The notes under the pieces: generated by a model
What the model was told of the DNA's origin: nothing
The model's database searches: none
What the model saw: only the letters and a program-made list of their open reading frames with translations
Shown here: in pieces, positions 43,040 through 53,860 of the stretch
Layout: each line of letters starts with the position of its first letter
Numbering within the stretch: position 1 is the first letter of the stretch
Origin: Cavia porcellus
Lineage: Eukaryota; Chordata; Mammalia; Rodentia; Caviidae
Direction: 5' to 3'
Assembly (NCBI RefSeq): GCF_034190915.1
Contig: NW_026947484.1
Span: forward strand, 206,472,657-206,536,656
Length of the DNA stretch: 64,000 bases
Program-made: the position numbers and the translations under genes

Positions 43040-45225
43040 AAAAGGAATTAATCTCACAAAAAAGTAAAAGATCTATATAGGGAAAATTATAATACCCTTA
43101 AAAAAGAAATTGAAGAGGATCTCAGACAATGGAAAGACATCTCTTGTTCATGGATAGGAAGGATAAATAATGAGAAAATGGCCATTCTCCCAAAACTATT
43201 ATACAGATTCAGTGCAAACCAATGAAAATATCAACAACGTACCTCATAAATCTAGAGAAATCACTTCTAAAATTCCTCTGGAACCAGAAGAGACCTAGAA
43301 TAGCAAAGATAATTGTAAGCAACAAAGGCAAGGCAGGAGGCATTAAAATCCCTGACTTGAAGTTATACTACAAAGCAACTGTAATAAAATCAACATATGG
43401 CAAGGCAGGAGGCATGACAATCCCTGACTTGAAGTTATACTACAAATCAACTGTAGTAAAATGAACAAGGTACTGAAATAAAAGCAGATCTGAAGATCAA
43501 TGGAATAGATTAGAAGATACAACCACAACTACAAACACATTCAACCACCTTATCTTTGATAAAGGAGCCAAGCAGGTTCACTGGAAGAACAACAGTCTCT
43601 TTAATAAATGGTGCTGGAAAAACTGGCTCTCCATATGCTGAAAACTAAAACTAGATCCATGCCTATCACCATGTACTAAACTAAAATCTAAATGGATCAA
43701 AGATCTGAACAGTAAAACAGAAAAACTAAATCTGTTGGAAGACAAATCAGGTAAAAATCTGAAAGACATAGGGGTAGGTAAAGAATTCATGAACAAGAAT
43801 CAAACTGCACAGGAAATATTTCCCAGATTCAATAACTGGGATCACCTCTTATTGAAAAGTTTCTGCACGTCAAAAGAAATCTCCAGTATAGTGAAAAGAA
43901 AACTCATAAACTGGGAAAAATCTTAGTGAACTGTCCCTCAGACAAGAATTAAAAAAATCAGACCCCCCAAAGTTCAAAGATGCAATCCAAAAATGGGTAT
44001 TTGGGATGGATACACAGTTCTCAGATGAGGAAATACGAATGGCAAATAAATATATGAAAAAATGTTCATGATCATTAGTCATTAGAGAAATGCAAATTAA
44101 AACCACACAGAGATTCCATCTCACTCCAGAAAGAATGGCCAGGATCAAGAAAACCACCAGCAACAAATGCTGGAGATGCTTTGGGGGAAAAGGAACTCTC
44201 CTGCACTGTTGGTGGGAGTGTAGATCGGTGCAACCACTGTGGAGGTCAGTCTGGAGATTCCTCAAGAAGCTGAGAAGTCCCATTTGTTCCAGCTATTCCA
44301 CTTCTAGGCAATCCCAGAAGAACTGAAAACATCATACCACAGTGATATACATGCACCCATGTTTATATCAGTACAATTTGTAATAGCCAGATCTTGGAAA
44401 CAATCTAAGTGTCCATCAACTGAGTAATGGATAAAAAGTTGTGGTATTTTTATACAATGGAGTACTACTCAGCTATAAAAATGATCACATATATTTATAA
44501 ATAAATGAACATAACTAGAGACCATACTCATAAGTGAATAAATTTAAACTCATGTGTATAAATACCATATAGTCTCCCTAGTGTAAGAAATGCTAAGAGT
44601 ACATAAGAGTTTACAGTAATCATGATTCCCCATTACATTGCTTTGAAGCCTTATAATGTTTTCATTCATTAGTTGGAGTGGTTTTTTCCTGGTTTGTTTG
44701 AATTTATTATCTGTGATGGTATGCACAGCTCTTTTAAAGGAAACAAGACATTATAATAGTCAGTGATGATTTAATAGCATCTTGCTCTGAAGTCCTGTCA
44801 TTCTTTTGATCTTCTGTTTCCATTAGGTTCTATCATGTTGTATCTCATTGGATTTTATTATATGTGATAGCATAAAAAAATTGCTATGGAAAATGAGGTA
44901 ATATAGTAGTCATTGTTCATTTTCTGTTATTTGGTTCTGAATGTCCTGTAATACTTTCAGTCTCTTGCATAGTTTTATGCTATTTGTTATGTTTGATACT
45001 GTTGTGTATGAAGGTATGCTCAACGATTTCAAAGAAAGAGGCATTATGGTAGTTACTGTTATTTATGGGTTATCTTGTGGTGAAATATTGTGTTGCTTAC
45101 ATTGTTCTGATCTGATTTGATTTGTTATCTCCTCTTTTCTCTTAATCTCTTTTAAATTTATTTTAAAGTTTCAGTTTAACTATACCCTCTATTGCCTCTT
45201 CTTCCTCCTCCTCCTTATGTAGTAA
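43040..45225 (+). mobile_element. Forward 3' segment of the same L1 insertion
   Basis: It begins GGAATTAATCTCACAAAAAAG and continues through VKDLY, the [12 protein letters not shown] region (duplicated, see 43327-43470), [39 protein letters not shown] and WRSVWRF, then about 0.7 kb of 3'UTR. The 3'UTR stops near 45225, well short of the 3' end seen at 21445, and has no poly(A). Frames are broken by indels, for example near 43921 and 44280. Confidence 0.9.
43327..43470 (+). repeat. 72-bp in-frame tandem duplication inside L1 ORF2
   Basis: The 24-codon unit [20 protein letters not shown] (plus KSTY) at 43327-43398 is followed at once by [20 protein letters not shown] at 43399-43470. The related L1 at 63.85 kb has the unit only once. 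Differences between the two units are few. Confidence 0.95.
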
Positions 45226-45714
45226 TAAAATGTTTTGATTTCTTTACTGATCAATTTACTATCTTAAAGTGGTACATTTAAGTCTCTATTTACTGCCTCA
45301 TCAGTTAAAGAAAATGCTTTTCTCTCATATGGGTTCATATTTGATTTTCATATTTGACATTACTTAAGACCAGAAGAGAGCATTCGACACCTACTTATTT
45401 CACAAGCTACTCTCCAAATGCCTGTCTAAAATGCTAGTTGTTAATGAGTAGATTTTCAAATGGTGCACTGTAGATCATGCAGAGTATCTTTAGAGATCTC
45501 TCTTGCTATTCAGAAGATCATCTATATTTTTATTTTTTGGAGGGCAGATGTTATGCATTTGTATTTAAAAATGAAACTGACAATATGAACTTGGAAATCT
45601 AGCTCTTCTAGTAACCTTGCATTGTTACTTTTTTCTAAGACAGTTGTATTCCCTGAATATCAACTTTACACCCACCCCCCCCCCCAGCAAATAACTAGAA
45701 GTGTGACTTCCATT
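45226..45714. other. Unassigned sequence
   Basis: No repeat named. A run of C is at about 45673-45685. Confidence 0.45.
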
Positions 45715-46065
45715 CATTTTCCTGGGTGTATTGTAATAAAGTGCTACAATTTGAATGACTCAAAACAGCAGAAATTTAGATCTCTCGATGTTAGAGTGAG
45801 ATCAAGGTGTTGAATAGGTCGTTTATTCTGGGACTTTTCCTTGAATCAGAAGGTCTCTTTCTCCAGAACATTCCTTCCACATTTCTATCTCCTAATTGCT
45901 TCTTATAAACACATATAGTGGATTATCGCCCACCCAATTGACCCCAATTTAACTCAGATATCTTTGTACTGTATTTCCAGTCAATCATATTCTCAGGTCC
46001 TGAGAGTTACAACTTGAACATCAAAATTTGTTGTGTATGAAGGAATGCAATTCAGCCTATACTGT
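45715..46065 (-). mobile_element. MLT1-type MaLR LTR, reversed
   Basis: TGTATTGTAATAAAGTGCTAC, ACTCAAAACAGCAGAAATTTAG, TAGAGTGAGATCAAGGTG, TGCTTCTTATAAACACA, GGATTATCGCCCACCC and AATGCAATTCAGCCTATA follow the MLT1 antisense order. Confidence 0.75.
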
Positions 46066-46254
46066 TAACCTCAAATTTCATTCAGGTATAAAATGAACAT
46101 TGCTAACCAAAACCAACATTTTATTTAAATTTGTCTAGTATTCATTATTTCATTTTATCTTCTCTAGAATTATATTTCTCTAACCTAGAAATGGTCATTA
46201 AAATGATTAAACAATAAAACAAACAAAAACAGTGAATCTATAGGAAGGTAAGTA
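46066..46254. other. Short unassigned interval
   Basis: No feature recognised. Confidence 0.4.
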
Positions 46255-47680
46255 AGTAAAACACTTAAAATTATGGGTGGAGGTAGGAACTTTCTGATCA
46301 GAGCTGTAATCAAACAATAAAAACAAGAATCAAAAAATGGGATTCTATTGAGTTTAAAAGCTTCTGCACAGTAAAGGAAACAGAGTGAAGATTCAGCCTA
46401 CAGAATGGAAAAATATTTTTGCCAGCTATTTCTCAGACAAAGGATTGGTATCTAGAATATATGAAGACCTCAAAGATTTAGATTACCAAAAATAAAACAC
46501 CTAATCAAGAAATGGGCCAATAAAATATACAGATATTTCTCAGAAAAAGAAATTCAATGACCAACAAACATAAGAAAAGATGTCCAAAATCTCTGGTCAC
46601 CAGAAAAATGCAAATTAAAACAACACTAAGATTTCATCTTACACCAGAAAAAAATAGCAATTATCAAGAAGTCAAAAACAAGCAATGCTGGCATGGCTGT
46701 AGTGGAAAAAATACTCCTACCTTGTTGGTGGGAATGTAAACCTGTATAAGCCTTATGGAAATCAGTATGGAGATGTCTCAAAAAAGTTAAATTAGAAATT
46801 CCATTTGATCAAGTTGGGTATGGTGGTGCATACCTCTAATCCCATCATTTAGAAGCCAGAGGCAGGAAGATCATTGCAGGTTTGAGATCAACCTCAGCTA
46901 CAAAGTGAGCTGAAAGCCAGCCAGAAGTGCATAGTGAAACCTGTCTCAAAAAGACAATAAACAAACAAACAAACAGAAAAACAAAAAGAAATTCCATTTG
47001 ACCCAGTTGTTCTCTTTCTAAGAATCCTTCCAAAAGACTTAATGGTGTCATATTACAGTGATAAACGCACACCAATGTTTATACAAGAATGATTCATAAC
47101 TGCAAACCCTAGAAGCAGCCTGTATGCTTGTAAATATATAAAATGGATAATGCAAACACGACATCTGTATATAACAGGATACTACTTGCCTATAAAGAAG
47201 AATAAATTTGGACATTTATAGGAAAATAGATACACCTAAAAAATAATGTTAAGTTAAATGGATCAGACACACAAGGTTAAATACTACATGGTTTATCTCA
47301 TTTTAGTAAGGCAAAGTGCAAATAAAGAGCAAAATAAAGGATGTCAGGAGCCAACGGGATAGACCTGTTGCAAATGAGAAGGAGTCCAGGATACCAAGGA
47401 TTGCAGCGGGAGGGGGAGTTAAAAGATTTAAGATGTGTGATGCACATGTACCATATCTACAATGTATACAAATGTTACATGTCATAAACATTAACTATTA
47501 ATAATAATAACAATAACAATAACAGTACCAAGGATGTAAATGGGAAAGAGGGTTTACAGATGGAAGAATGGAGGTGGGTGTGAAGGGGATTATAAAAGAA
47601 TCAAGCCATTCTATGTACATCTACCTACTCCCTAAGATGAATGTAAACTTCACGTACTGCAGACACAAACTAATTAAAAA
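46255..47680 (+). mobile_element. Old L1 ORF2 end and 3' region, split by a B1
   Basis: GGATTCTATTGAGTTTAAAAGC, TTCTGCACAGTAAAGGAAAC, TTTCTCAGACAAAGGATTGG, CAAATTAAAACAACACTAAG, TTGTTGGTGGGAATGTAAACC and, after the B1, CCATTTGACCCAGTTG, CACCAATGTTTATACAAG and AGGTTAAATACTACATGG are ORF2 landmarks in order. Many frameshifts. The end near 47680 is approximate. Confidence 0.85.
46809..46986 (+). mobile_element. B1 SINE inserted in L1 with 15-bp TSD
   Basis: AAGTTGGGTATGGTGGTGCA, CCTCTAATCCCATCATTTAG, AGGCAGGAAGATCATTGCAGG and ATAGTGAAACCTGTCTC, then an A-rich (CAAA)n tail. AGAAATTCCATTTGA flanks it at 46794-46808 and 46987-47001 with no mismatch. Confidence 0.97.
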
Positions 47681-47837
47681 GTCTGGCATTCTTATACCAC
47701 AACAATCTAGTCAGACTTTGAGAGATGCCCACAGAAGTATGAGAGCTTCCTCCACTTCAATATTAACATGAATTTCCAGTATTCTGCATCTGCTAAAATG
47801 GACATATTGCTAGATGTTTTAAGTAAAATTTCAACTT

Positions 47838-47950
47838 ATTGGGTAAATCATTGCCTTTTCAGATTTAGAGTAATAGTTATTGTCCTCGGTCACTGAGAGG
47901 CTCAAATGAAATAATTTATCACAAAGTGCTCTTTGCCAATTTTACAAATT
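47838..47950 (-). mobile_element. MIR SINE, reversed
   Basis: AATCATTGCCTTTTCAGATTTAG, AGAGGCTCAAATGAAATAATTTATC and ACAAAGTGCTCTTTGCC are antisense MIR landmarks. Confidence 0.5.
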
Positions 47951-49369
47951 GAAATGTCATTACAATAGTAGCAAAATATTTTTAAGAAATATGAATCACT
48001 CCTTTTGTATTAAGTGCATATTAGGGCATATTGTATTAAACTAAATAAGCGAATTATCTTGTTCACTTGTTTTCACATATAAAAATTACAACTAAGCAAT
48101 TTTTGTAGACATGTTTCTAACTATCTGGAAGAATTTTATTGGAATACACAGTACTATCTAAACCACCTTCTAATAAAGAACTAAATAATTTCCTTTGAAG
48201 GATTTTTGAATTTTACACAATTTCAGAATAGTGAATTATAATAATTCATTCCAGCATTCATTTGTATAGGCACATTTTGTTTTACTTCCTTCCTATAATT
48301 ACATTTTTCTCTTTGAAGTTACTAAGTTTAAGTCACAAAATACATTGTGATGAAGTTATAGGCCTATGTTTTATATACTTTTTATTTCTAAACTCATCTT
48401 CTTCGTTAGGTTAAGATTTTTCTCAATTTTAATCACTTGCCAGAATTTTAGAATTATGAAGAAATAAATAACACATACTTTTGCTTGGATGCATGCAAGT
48501 TTACTAAGTACATTAATTTTTTAATCACATTGGAAATAAACTTTTATTATCAATCAATACAATTTCAAATTGTTTTTCTTGCATTCAGATTTGTTTAGAA
48601 GTGGAAAATTATGAACCGGTGGCCAGGACTAATTTTTTTTGTTGATTATTTATTTGGGACTCCAGTGTTTTAGATAAAAGTGAAGAGGTGCAGTTGGAGT
48701 TGGCATTGCAATTAGAAGTGGTAAGAATGAAGACTCAATTTTATGATTATATCTCTCTCTTTGTTTTTAGGACTAGCATTCAGTCTTGTAGATAAACATA
48801 ATATGATGCAAAAACAATTACAAGCTTTCCCATTGTCTCCTGTCACCATAATTGGAATATTTGTTTCTGACTCTTTCCTTCTGGCCTGGATTCTCAGTCA
48901 GCTATAAGTCTTCTGTCGTGGATTAGTAAAAAGCACCATGTCTAATGTTGGATGACAAATGCAAACATGAACCAGGGACAATTGAAAGCACTGCCTAAAT
49001 TTCAGTGATATGAACAAAAGCCTTGGAATGAACAAAAGGGAAAATGGATCACTGTTTATTCCTAGATAGTAAATATAAAATTTTTAAAAAACTTGCTAAA
49101 TATATTTAATTAACCAGACATAGACCTCAACTAGGTCCCAAATTATACTCTTTTCCAACTATAGGAATGGAGTCTTTATCATACTCTTTTTGAAGTTACA
49201 GATCTTTTACCTACATCCTGGAAATACACGAAAAGCTTTCTATTTCTGCATGTGCTAATAGAAGGTGTGATGGAAACATATGCTGAAGTTTTAAATTTAA
49301 GAAGTTTTTTACAGTAAAAGAAACATTGCCATTAATCCGCTTCAGAATTCTCCCACTTACTTCAAGCAT
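47951..49369. other. Unassigned AT-rich sequence
   Basis: No gene or named repeat over 1.4 kb. Confidence 0.5.
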
Positions 49370-49650
49370 GTTTGTCCTGTCATCCTTGCTACTTTCTGAG
49401 GGAATTTTGGAAATTCCCTTTTGTGAGAGTCGTTAGTTGCACTATCATGGCTGTCTCCATGTTCTAAATCAACTCAACCCATATCCCTTTCGTGGTCATT
49501 TTGACTTGGGAGAAGAGCCAAAAGTCACCTAGCAATGGATCAGGTAAATAAGGTGGACAAAGACACACCAGCTTGTTCCTCAAGCCTGGATTTCTGTTTA
49601 ATGGCACAGGGTGACAGCATTTGCCATGTGTTTTGATTATAACCTGTAAG
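49370..49650 (-). pseudogene. Mariner-type transposase remnant
   Basis: On the minus strand, around 49560-49510, the translation reads PPYLPDPLLGDFWLF. This matches the mariner landmark around the last catalytic aspartate, HPPYSPDLAPCDFWLFPKLK, and it continues into KMTTKG. In active elements this DDE/D-type nuclease cuts and pastes DNA at TA sites. No inverted repeats were found, and the frame is open only briefly, so this is a fossil. The flanking segment near 49420-49370 may be the C-terminus. Confidence 0.65.
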
Positions 49651-50239
49651 TAAAACTATGTGTTATTTTTTTTTTTTTTGCACTCTTTTCTTTCCAATAA
49701 ATACAGATGCACTGTCTGTATGTATAGCACACATTTACCAGTTTTGGTGGTCTCTATTCTTGGCCCTTTTCCACTTCCTGTCCAGTGACTTTTGCACTAA
49801 TACTAAAGGATATCGCTTAACTCTAGATGTACTGGGTTGAGCTGGTGAAAAATTCTTACAGATATTTCTAACATGAAAATATGTTTATCTTGCATTATTT
49901 TAGAGTAGTATTTTTGTCTTTTATATAATTTAGTTTTAATAGCCCTTTTTCCTGTCATTTTTTAAAGATGCCTTTCCATTGCCATCTGGCCTCCATTGTT
50001 TGCCTCCATTGTTTTGTTTAGAAATCAATAGAAAATTATCACTTTTTTCTTCATAGTGCTTATTTGCTTTTCTTGTTCTGCATTTAAAGTTATGCTGTTG
50101 TAGCTTTTTTGGATATTTTTTAAAGGTATATTTAAATTTGGTTTTAAAATCCATGTTTTCAGGATTTGAATAAGATGGTGTCAGGTAGGATTCATTCCTC
50201 ATCTATTGCTGAGTCATATGAGTAGTGTTTACTATGTTG
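49651..50239. other. Unassigned sequence with poly(T)
   Basis: A T run is at about 49666-49679. No repeat was assigned; an 88-codon minus frame (49936-50202) is Lys/Asn-rich and has no domain. Confidence 0.45.
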
Positions 50240-50475
50240 ATAAGCTCTAGTTCTCTATCTGCACTTATTTGGACATTTGGTTTGTCTCTAGTTCACATTA
50301 TTAGGAATAAATTACCCATGAACTTTTTCAGCACATATTTATATAAGCCATATATTTAGTGGCTCTTGAGTAACTCCTTATGAGTAAAATTGTTGGGTCA
50401 TAGCATAAGTCCATGTTTATTTTTATAACAAACTGCAAAAGTATTCAGTAAAGGTTGGTGTTAATAGGTACATTA
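50240..50475 (-). mobile_element. Ancient L1 fragment, reversed
   Basis: TTTGGTTTGTCTCTAGTTCAC, AATTGTTGGGTCATAGCATAAG and TTTATAACAAACTGCAAAAG are antisense landmarks of old L1 ORF2/3' text (GGAATTGCTGGGTCATAGG...AAGAAACTGCCAAAC). Confidence 0.6.
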
Positions 50476-50974
50476 GTGTGTGTTGTAGTTTCTCCTTGTG
50501 GTTTTGAAAGAGTAAGTGGTTAGTCAGAAGTACCTTGCAGCTGGGAAACAAATGAGGAAAAAATTCTCAGAAAGATCATGGCATACATTTCCTGAGTTTG
50601 TGGTCCCCAAGTTTCTCAAGAACAGAGCACATCATGGCCCCATGAGAATTCCCCCTCCTGCCCAGTCTTATACTATTTGACCTCACATAATCATACCTAG
50701 AGATACAAGACACAGGGTTTGATTTTGACATCCTTGTTGTCTCATTTACATGCATGTGCATCCTTTCCCCATGGACTTTGGCTGATGCACTAGTTATGAC
50801 TAGGTCCATATAGATTCAGAAACTATCTTCTCCTAACAGGAAGGTAGAGACTGGTGGTTGATTGAAAAGAACCCCATCAGTTGCCACCATTTATCACTCC
50901 TTTAATTCGAGGAAAACAGAAGAAAACCCAGCTCTGGAACTCACAGCAATTGGTATTTCAAAGTGCTTCCCACC

Positions 50975-51012
<38 letters not shown>

Positions 51013-51135
51013 TGTCCTTTCTATCTTTATTTATAGAAGCCTTGTTTAAGGTGTCCTCTGCTCACTTCTCAATAAATGTGCTTGCTAAATCCTACTTTCT
51101 AATTCTGAGTCCAGTTCTGTGAACCTCATTACAAA
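50476..51135 (+). mobile_element. Possible LTR (ERV type unclear)
   Basis: The segment has LTR-like traits: a TG start near 50482 (TGTTGTAGTTTCTCC), a polyadenylation signal CAATAAATGTGCTTGC at about 51070 with GTCC/TTCTG text after it, and an ACA end (CATTACA near 51133). A T-rich run at 50981-51007 interrupts it. I could not match a family or find a target duplication. Confidence 0.3.
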
Positions 51136-51311
51136 TTTCTTCTGGGAAGAACCAACAGCAGAGAATTCCACATGATGCAAAGCAGTTCCCAGCCAAGCTG
51201 ATCACACTTTTTCAAATAACATTTTCATTTTGAGTTTCCAGTATTTAGTGGCTTTGCACATCCTTTCCTGTGTTTACTGACCACTTATACACAAAATCTG
51301 CTAAAAATGTA

Positions 51312-51631
51312 TACATACTTTAGGAAAACAAAACCTTGTATAATTATTTTAATACTGAATTTATTTTGACATGATGAGATTAATACATGTTACGTTTGGC
51401 TTCTACAATTACAAGAAGTGCTCAAAGTAGTGGCCATTAGCTTCCACACATTTATCAGTATGGCAAATTTCTGCTTGGATAACTTTGATCATTGAGATTG
51501 CTGCAGATCCATCTTTATTTTCTCTCTAAGGGCTGGCTATCATGATTTTCCGTGATATACAACAACCCCTAGGATACCAGAGTAACATCATCTTTTGAGA
51601 AAATATACCATTGTTTTTCCTAAAGTATGTA
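51312..51631 (-). mobile_element. Short mariner-type DNA transposon (320 bp), complete ends
   Basis: Terminal inverted repeats TACATACTTTAGGAAAACA and, at the right end, TGTTTTTCCTAAAGTATGTA match over about 17 bases, and TA dinucleotides flank both ends (51310-51311 and 51632-51633). On the minus strand a short reading around 51465-51400 gives KCVEANGHYFEHFL, the style of a mariner-group transposase C-terminus. It is therefore an internally deleted, non-autonomous derivative. A second copy starts at 62983. Confidence 0.85.
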
Positions 51632-51633
51632 TA

Positions 51634-52094
51634 GATTTTTGTGGATTGTGTATATTTTTGATGATCATTAGAATTTTTTTTTTTATTATTAGAAGTAAAA
51701 ACTCAGAATTTCAAAACACGATAACAGGAGAGTAACAATAATTAATACATTGTATTTTATTATCTTCAGAGTAGTTACTCAGGGTACAAGATATATTATG
51801 CATGAGATATTGTACAAACAACATTAGCACAAATCTTTCTTTTTTGATGAACTATGAGAAACTAGCAATATATCAGTTTATATATATTTTTCCCATTCCT
51901 TGCTTCCCCTTTCCCCATAACAGTTTCTCTTTTTAAAAAAAAAAAAAATTTTCTTCCGAAGTCACAGCATCTATTGTACATTTTGTATCCTATTTACTTG
52001 ATCAGCTTCAATGTTTTGATGACATTTTGTTCCCATAGTGGTTCTTTACATGTTCCTAGCATAAGACCACTTTCAAATACATGCATTACAATTA
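51634..52094. other. Unassigned AT-rich sequence
   Basis: Short homopolymer tracts near 51675 and 51936. Nothing else recognised. Confidence 0.4.
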
Positions 52095-52302
52095 CAGTGG
52101 TACCTCAGTTTACAAACTTAATTTGTTCTACAATTTTGGAAAAGATGTTCAAATTTATGTCTGTATGGGAAAGATTGCCATGATTGTGTTTGTCACCCAA
52201 AGCAGAGTGTGCAAACAAAGAACAACAAAAAATCACCAAACACTTCTCTTTGTGAATAAAATTGTTTACAAACAAGAGCATTTGTGAACCAAGTCACTAC
52301 TG
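52095..52302. mobile_element. Tigger/pogo-like non-autonomous DNA transposon (208 bp)
   Basis: Imperfect terminal inverted repeats CAGTGGTACCTCAGTTTAC (left) and CAGTAGTGACTTGGTTCAC (right end, reverse complement), with TA at 52093-52094 and 52303-52304. The GTACCTCAGTT/AAACAAG style matches short Tc1/mariner-superfamily relics found in mammals. Confidence 0.65.
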
Positions 52303-52499
52303 TATTTTACTTTCACTTTGTGGTTTGCTAACTAGTAATTTAAAAAGCACATCATAAGACCAGCAATTTTAAATTTTAATCCCTCTGCTTTGTTTTTGTT
52401 TTTATGCCATTTTTTTTTTTTTTTTTTTTTTGAGACTACTGTTCTTTCTCCTTGGAGCATACTTTTGTATCCGTTCACAATCTCTATTTGAATACTCTG
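52303..52499. other. Short unassigned interval with poly(T)
   Basis: A T run at about 52410-52430, otherwise unrecognised. Confidence 0.4.
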
Positions 52500-53117
52500 G
52501 TGAATTTTGATATCATTTTTAAATTTCTTTAATCTGCAAAATTCTAAGTTAAATTATCTCAGAGTCTTGATATTACTCTCAAAATGTTGAAATCATCCGT
52601 GACACCTAAGACAAATTCTATCAGCCATACCTTTAAATATCCCAAATTTGATAATTATCCTCATTTCTACCATTCAGGTTCAAGCCATTCTATTTCTTCT
52701 TCTGTAGTAATATTCAAAATGATTCCCTGCTTTGACTCTTGCTTTGAATTCTAGTTTCAACAGAAAGGCAAAATGATTCCCTATAATCACGGTTCTATTT
52801 TGTGGCTTCAGTCAAAGAGTTCCTGCCTATTGAGGCTTCTCATGATTTTTATTTAAATTAGCAGCTTCTAACATTCTTCCCCACTTCCCATGAAAATCAT
52901 TCTTTTTCCCATCTCTTCAAAGTGCTTTTTTTTAAAAGCAGCATATCACCTGTCAATAATATATGTTTTATTTACAAGTTTGTCTATTGTCATTCTTCAA
53001 CCATTAAAATGCAAGTTCAGTGGGAGAATAAATTGTTGTTTATTTTGTTTACTTATTTATTCATAGCACATAATAAATAATAAATGTTTATCAAATGAAT
53101 AAATAAATGAATGAATA
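52500..53117 (+). mobile_element. L2 LINE 3' part
   Basis: In order: ACACCTAAGACAAATTCTATC, TATCCCAAATTTGATAATTATCC, TCAAGCCATTCTATTTCTTC, GATTCCCTGCTTTGACTCTTGC, TCCCCACTTCCCATG, GCACATAATAAATAATAAATG and TTTATCAAATGAATAAATAAATGAATG, which fits L2 through its 3' end. Confidence 0.6.
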
Positions 53118-53257
53118 TCTTATAGGATTCATTTTTGTTATTAGAAATCTGTTACTTTGCTTAATTCTATTTTGTGGATATGAAGCGGCTGCACTCTGAA
53201 AGTCCAGTTAAAATGTGAAAAATTCACTCAGGAAACACAGTGTATATATTTATTTTT
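53118..53257. other. Short unassigned interval
   Basis: No feature recognised. Confidence 0.4.
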
Positions 53258-53352
53258 ATTTATTTATTTATTTGTTTCTACCAAGAATCAACTCAGGGCC
53301 TGGCACTTGCCAGGCAAATAGTTATGCCATTGAGCTATAGCCCTGGCTCCAG
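53258..53352 (-). mobile_element. Old ID SINE, reversed
   Basis: T-rich (TTTA)n tail side, CTACCAAGAATCAACTCAGG, CCTGGCACTTGCCAGGCAAATAG and TTGAGCTATAGCCCTGGC, the antisense of a degraded ID. Confidence 0.8.
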
Positions 53353-53423
53353 TAAAATTAAATTTAAAATTAATTTAAAATTAATCAGTTGAAATGGGAA
53401 AAATGAGGGACAGAATGTTTCTT

Positions 53424-53437
53424 CACACACACACACA

Positions 53438-53481
<44 letters not shown>

Positions 53482-53487
53482 TGTGTG
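53424..53487. repeat. (CA)n microsatellite ending in a CA/TG palindrome
   Basis: CA repeats with one CTC interruption run to about 53478 and turn directly into CGTGTGTGTG, so the right end can fold back on itself. Confidence 0.95.
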
Positions 53488-53694
53488 AGGCATGACAGTA
53501 GCAAATCCGCAGTCATTACTATTTTACATATTGTTATGTTCTAAATAGTTGTTCAGACTATAAGCCCCAGGCTTGCAAAGTCAATCAAACAGCATAAATG
53601 TCAGGTTGCTTCCCCACTCAGTTGCTGTCATCTCAGCCTGTGTCACAGAAGTTTGCTTTCAGGTATGGGGTACGGGGCTAGAGTTGGAGGTGCC

Positions 53695-53860
53695 TTTCTT
53701 GCTGGTTCTCCCCAGCTGATAAGGACTCTGCCAGTACACAGAAAGGCTGCATGGCTTCCTGACTGGTTCTCCCCTGCTGACAGAGCCTTCGCCGGCACAC
53801 AGGGAGGTCTCATGGATTCCTTGCTGCTTCTCCCTAGCCAGCAGGGCTGCCACCCTGGTT
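53695..53860. repeat. 61-bp tandem array, about 2.7 units
   Basis: GGTTCTCCCC, GGTTCTCCCC and GCTTCTCCCT start equivalent positions at 53704, 53765 and 53826, a period of 61 bp. Each unit continues with AGCTGAT/TGCTGAC/AGCCAGC and a CAGTACACAG/CGGCACACAG block. It is GC-rich in AT-rich surroundings. Plus frame 53653-53901 follows the repeat and is not treated as a gene. Confidence 0.85.
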
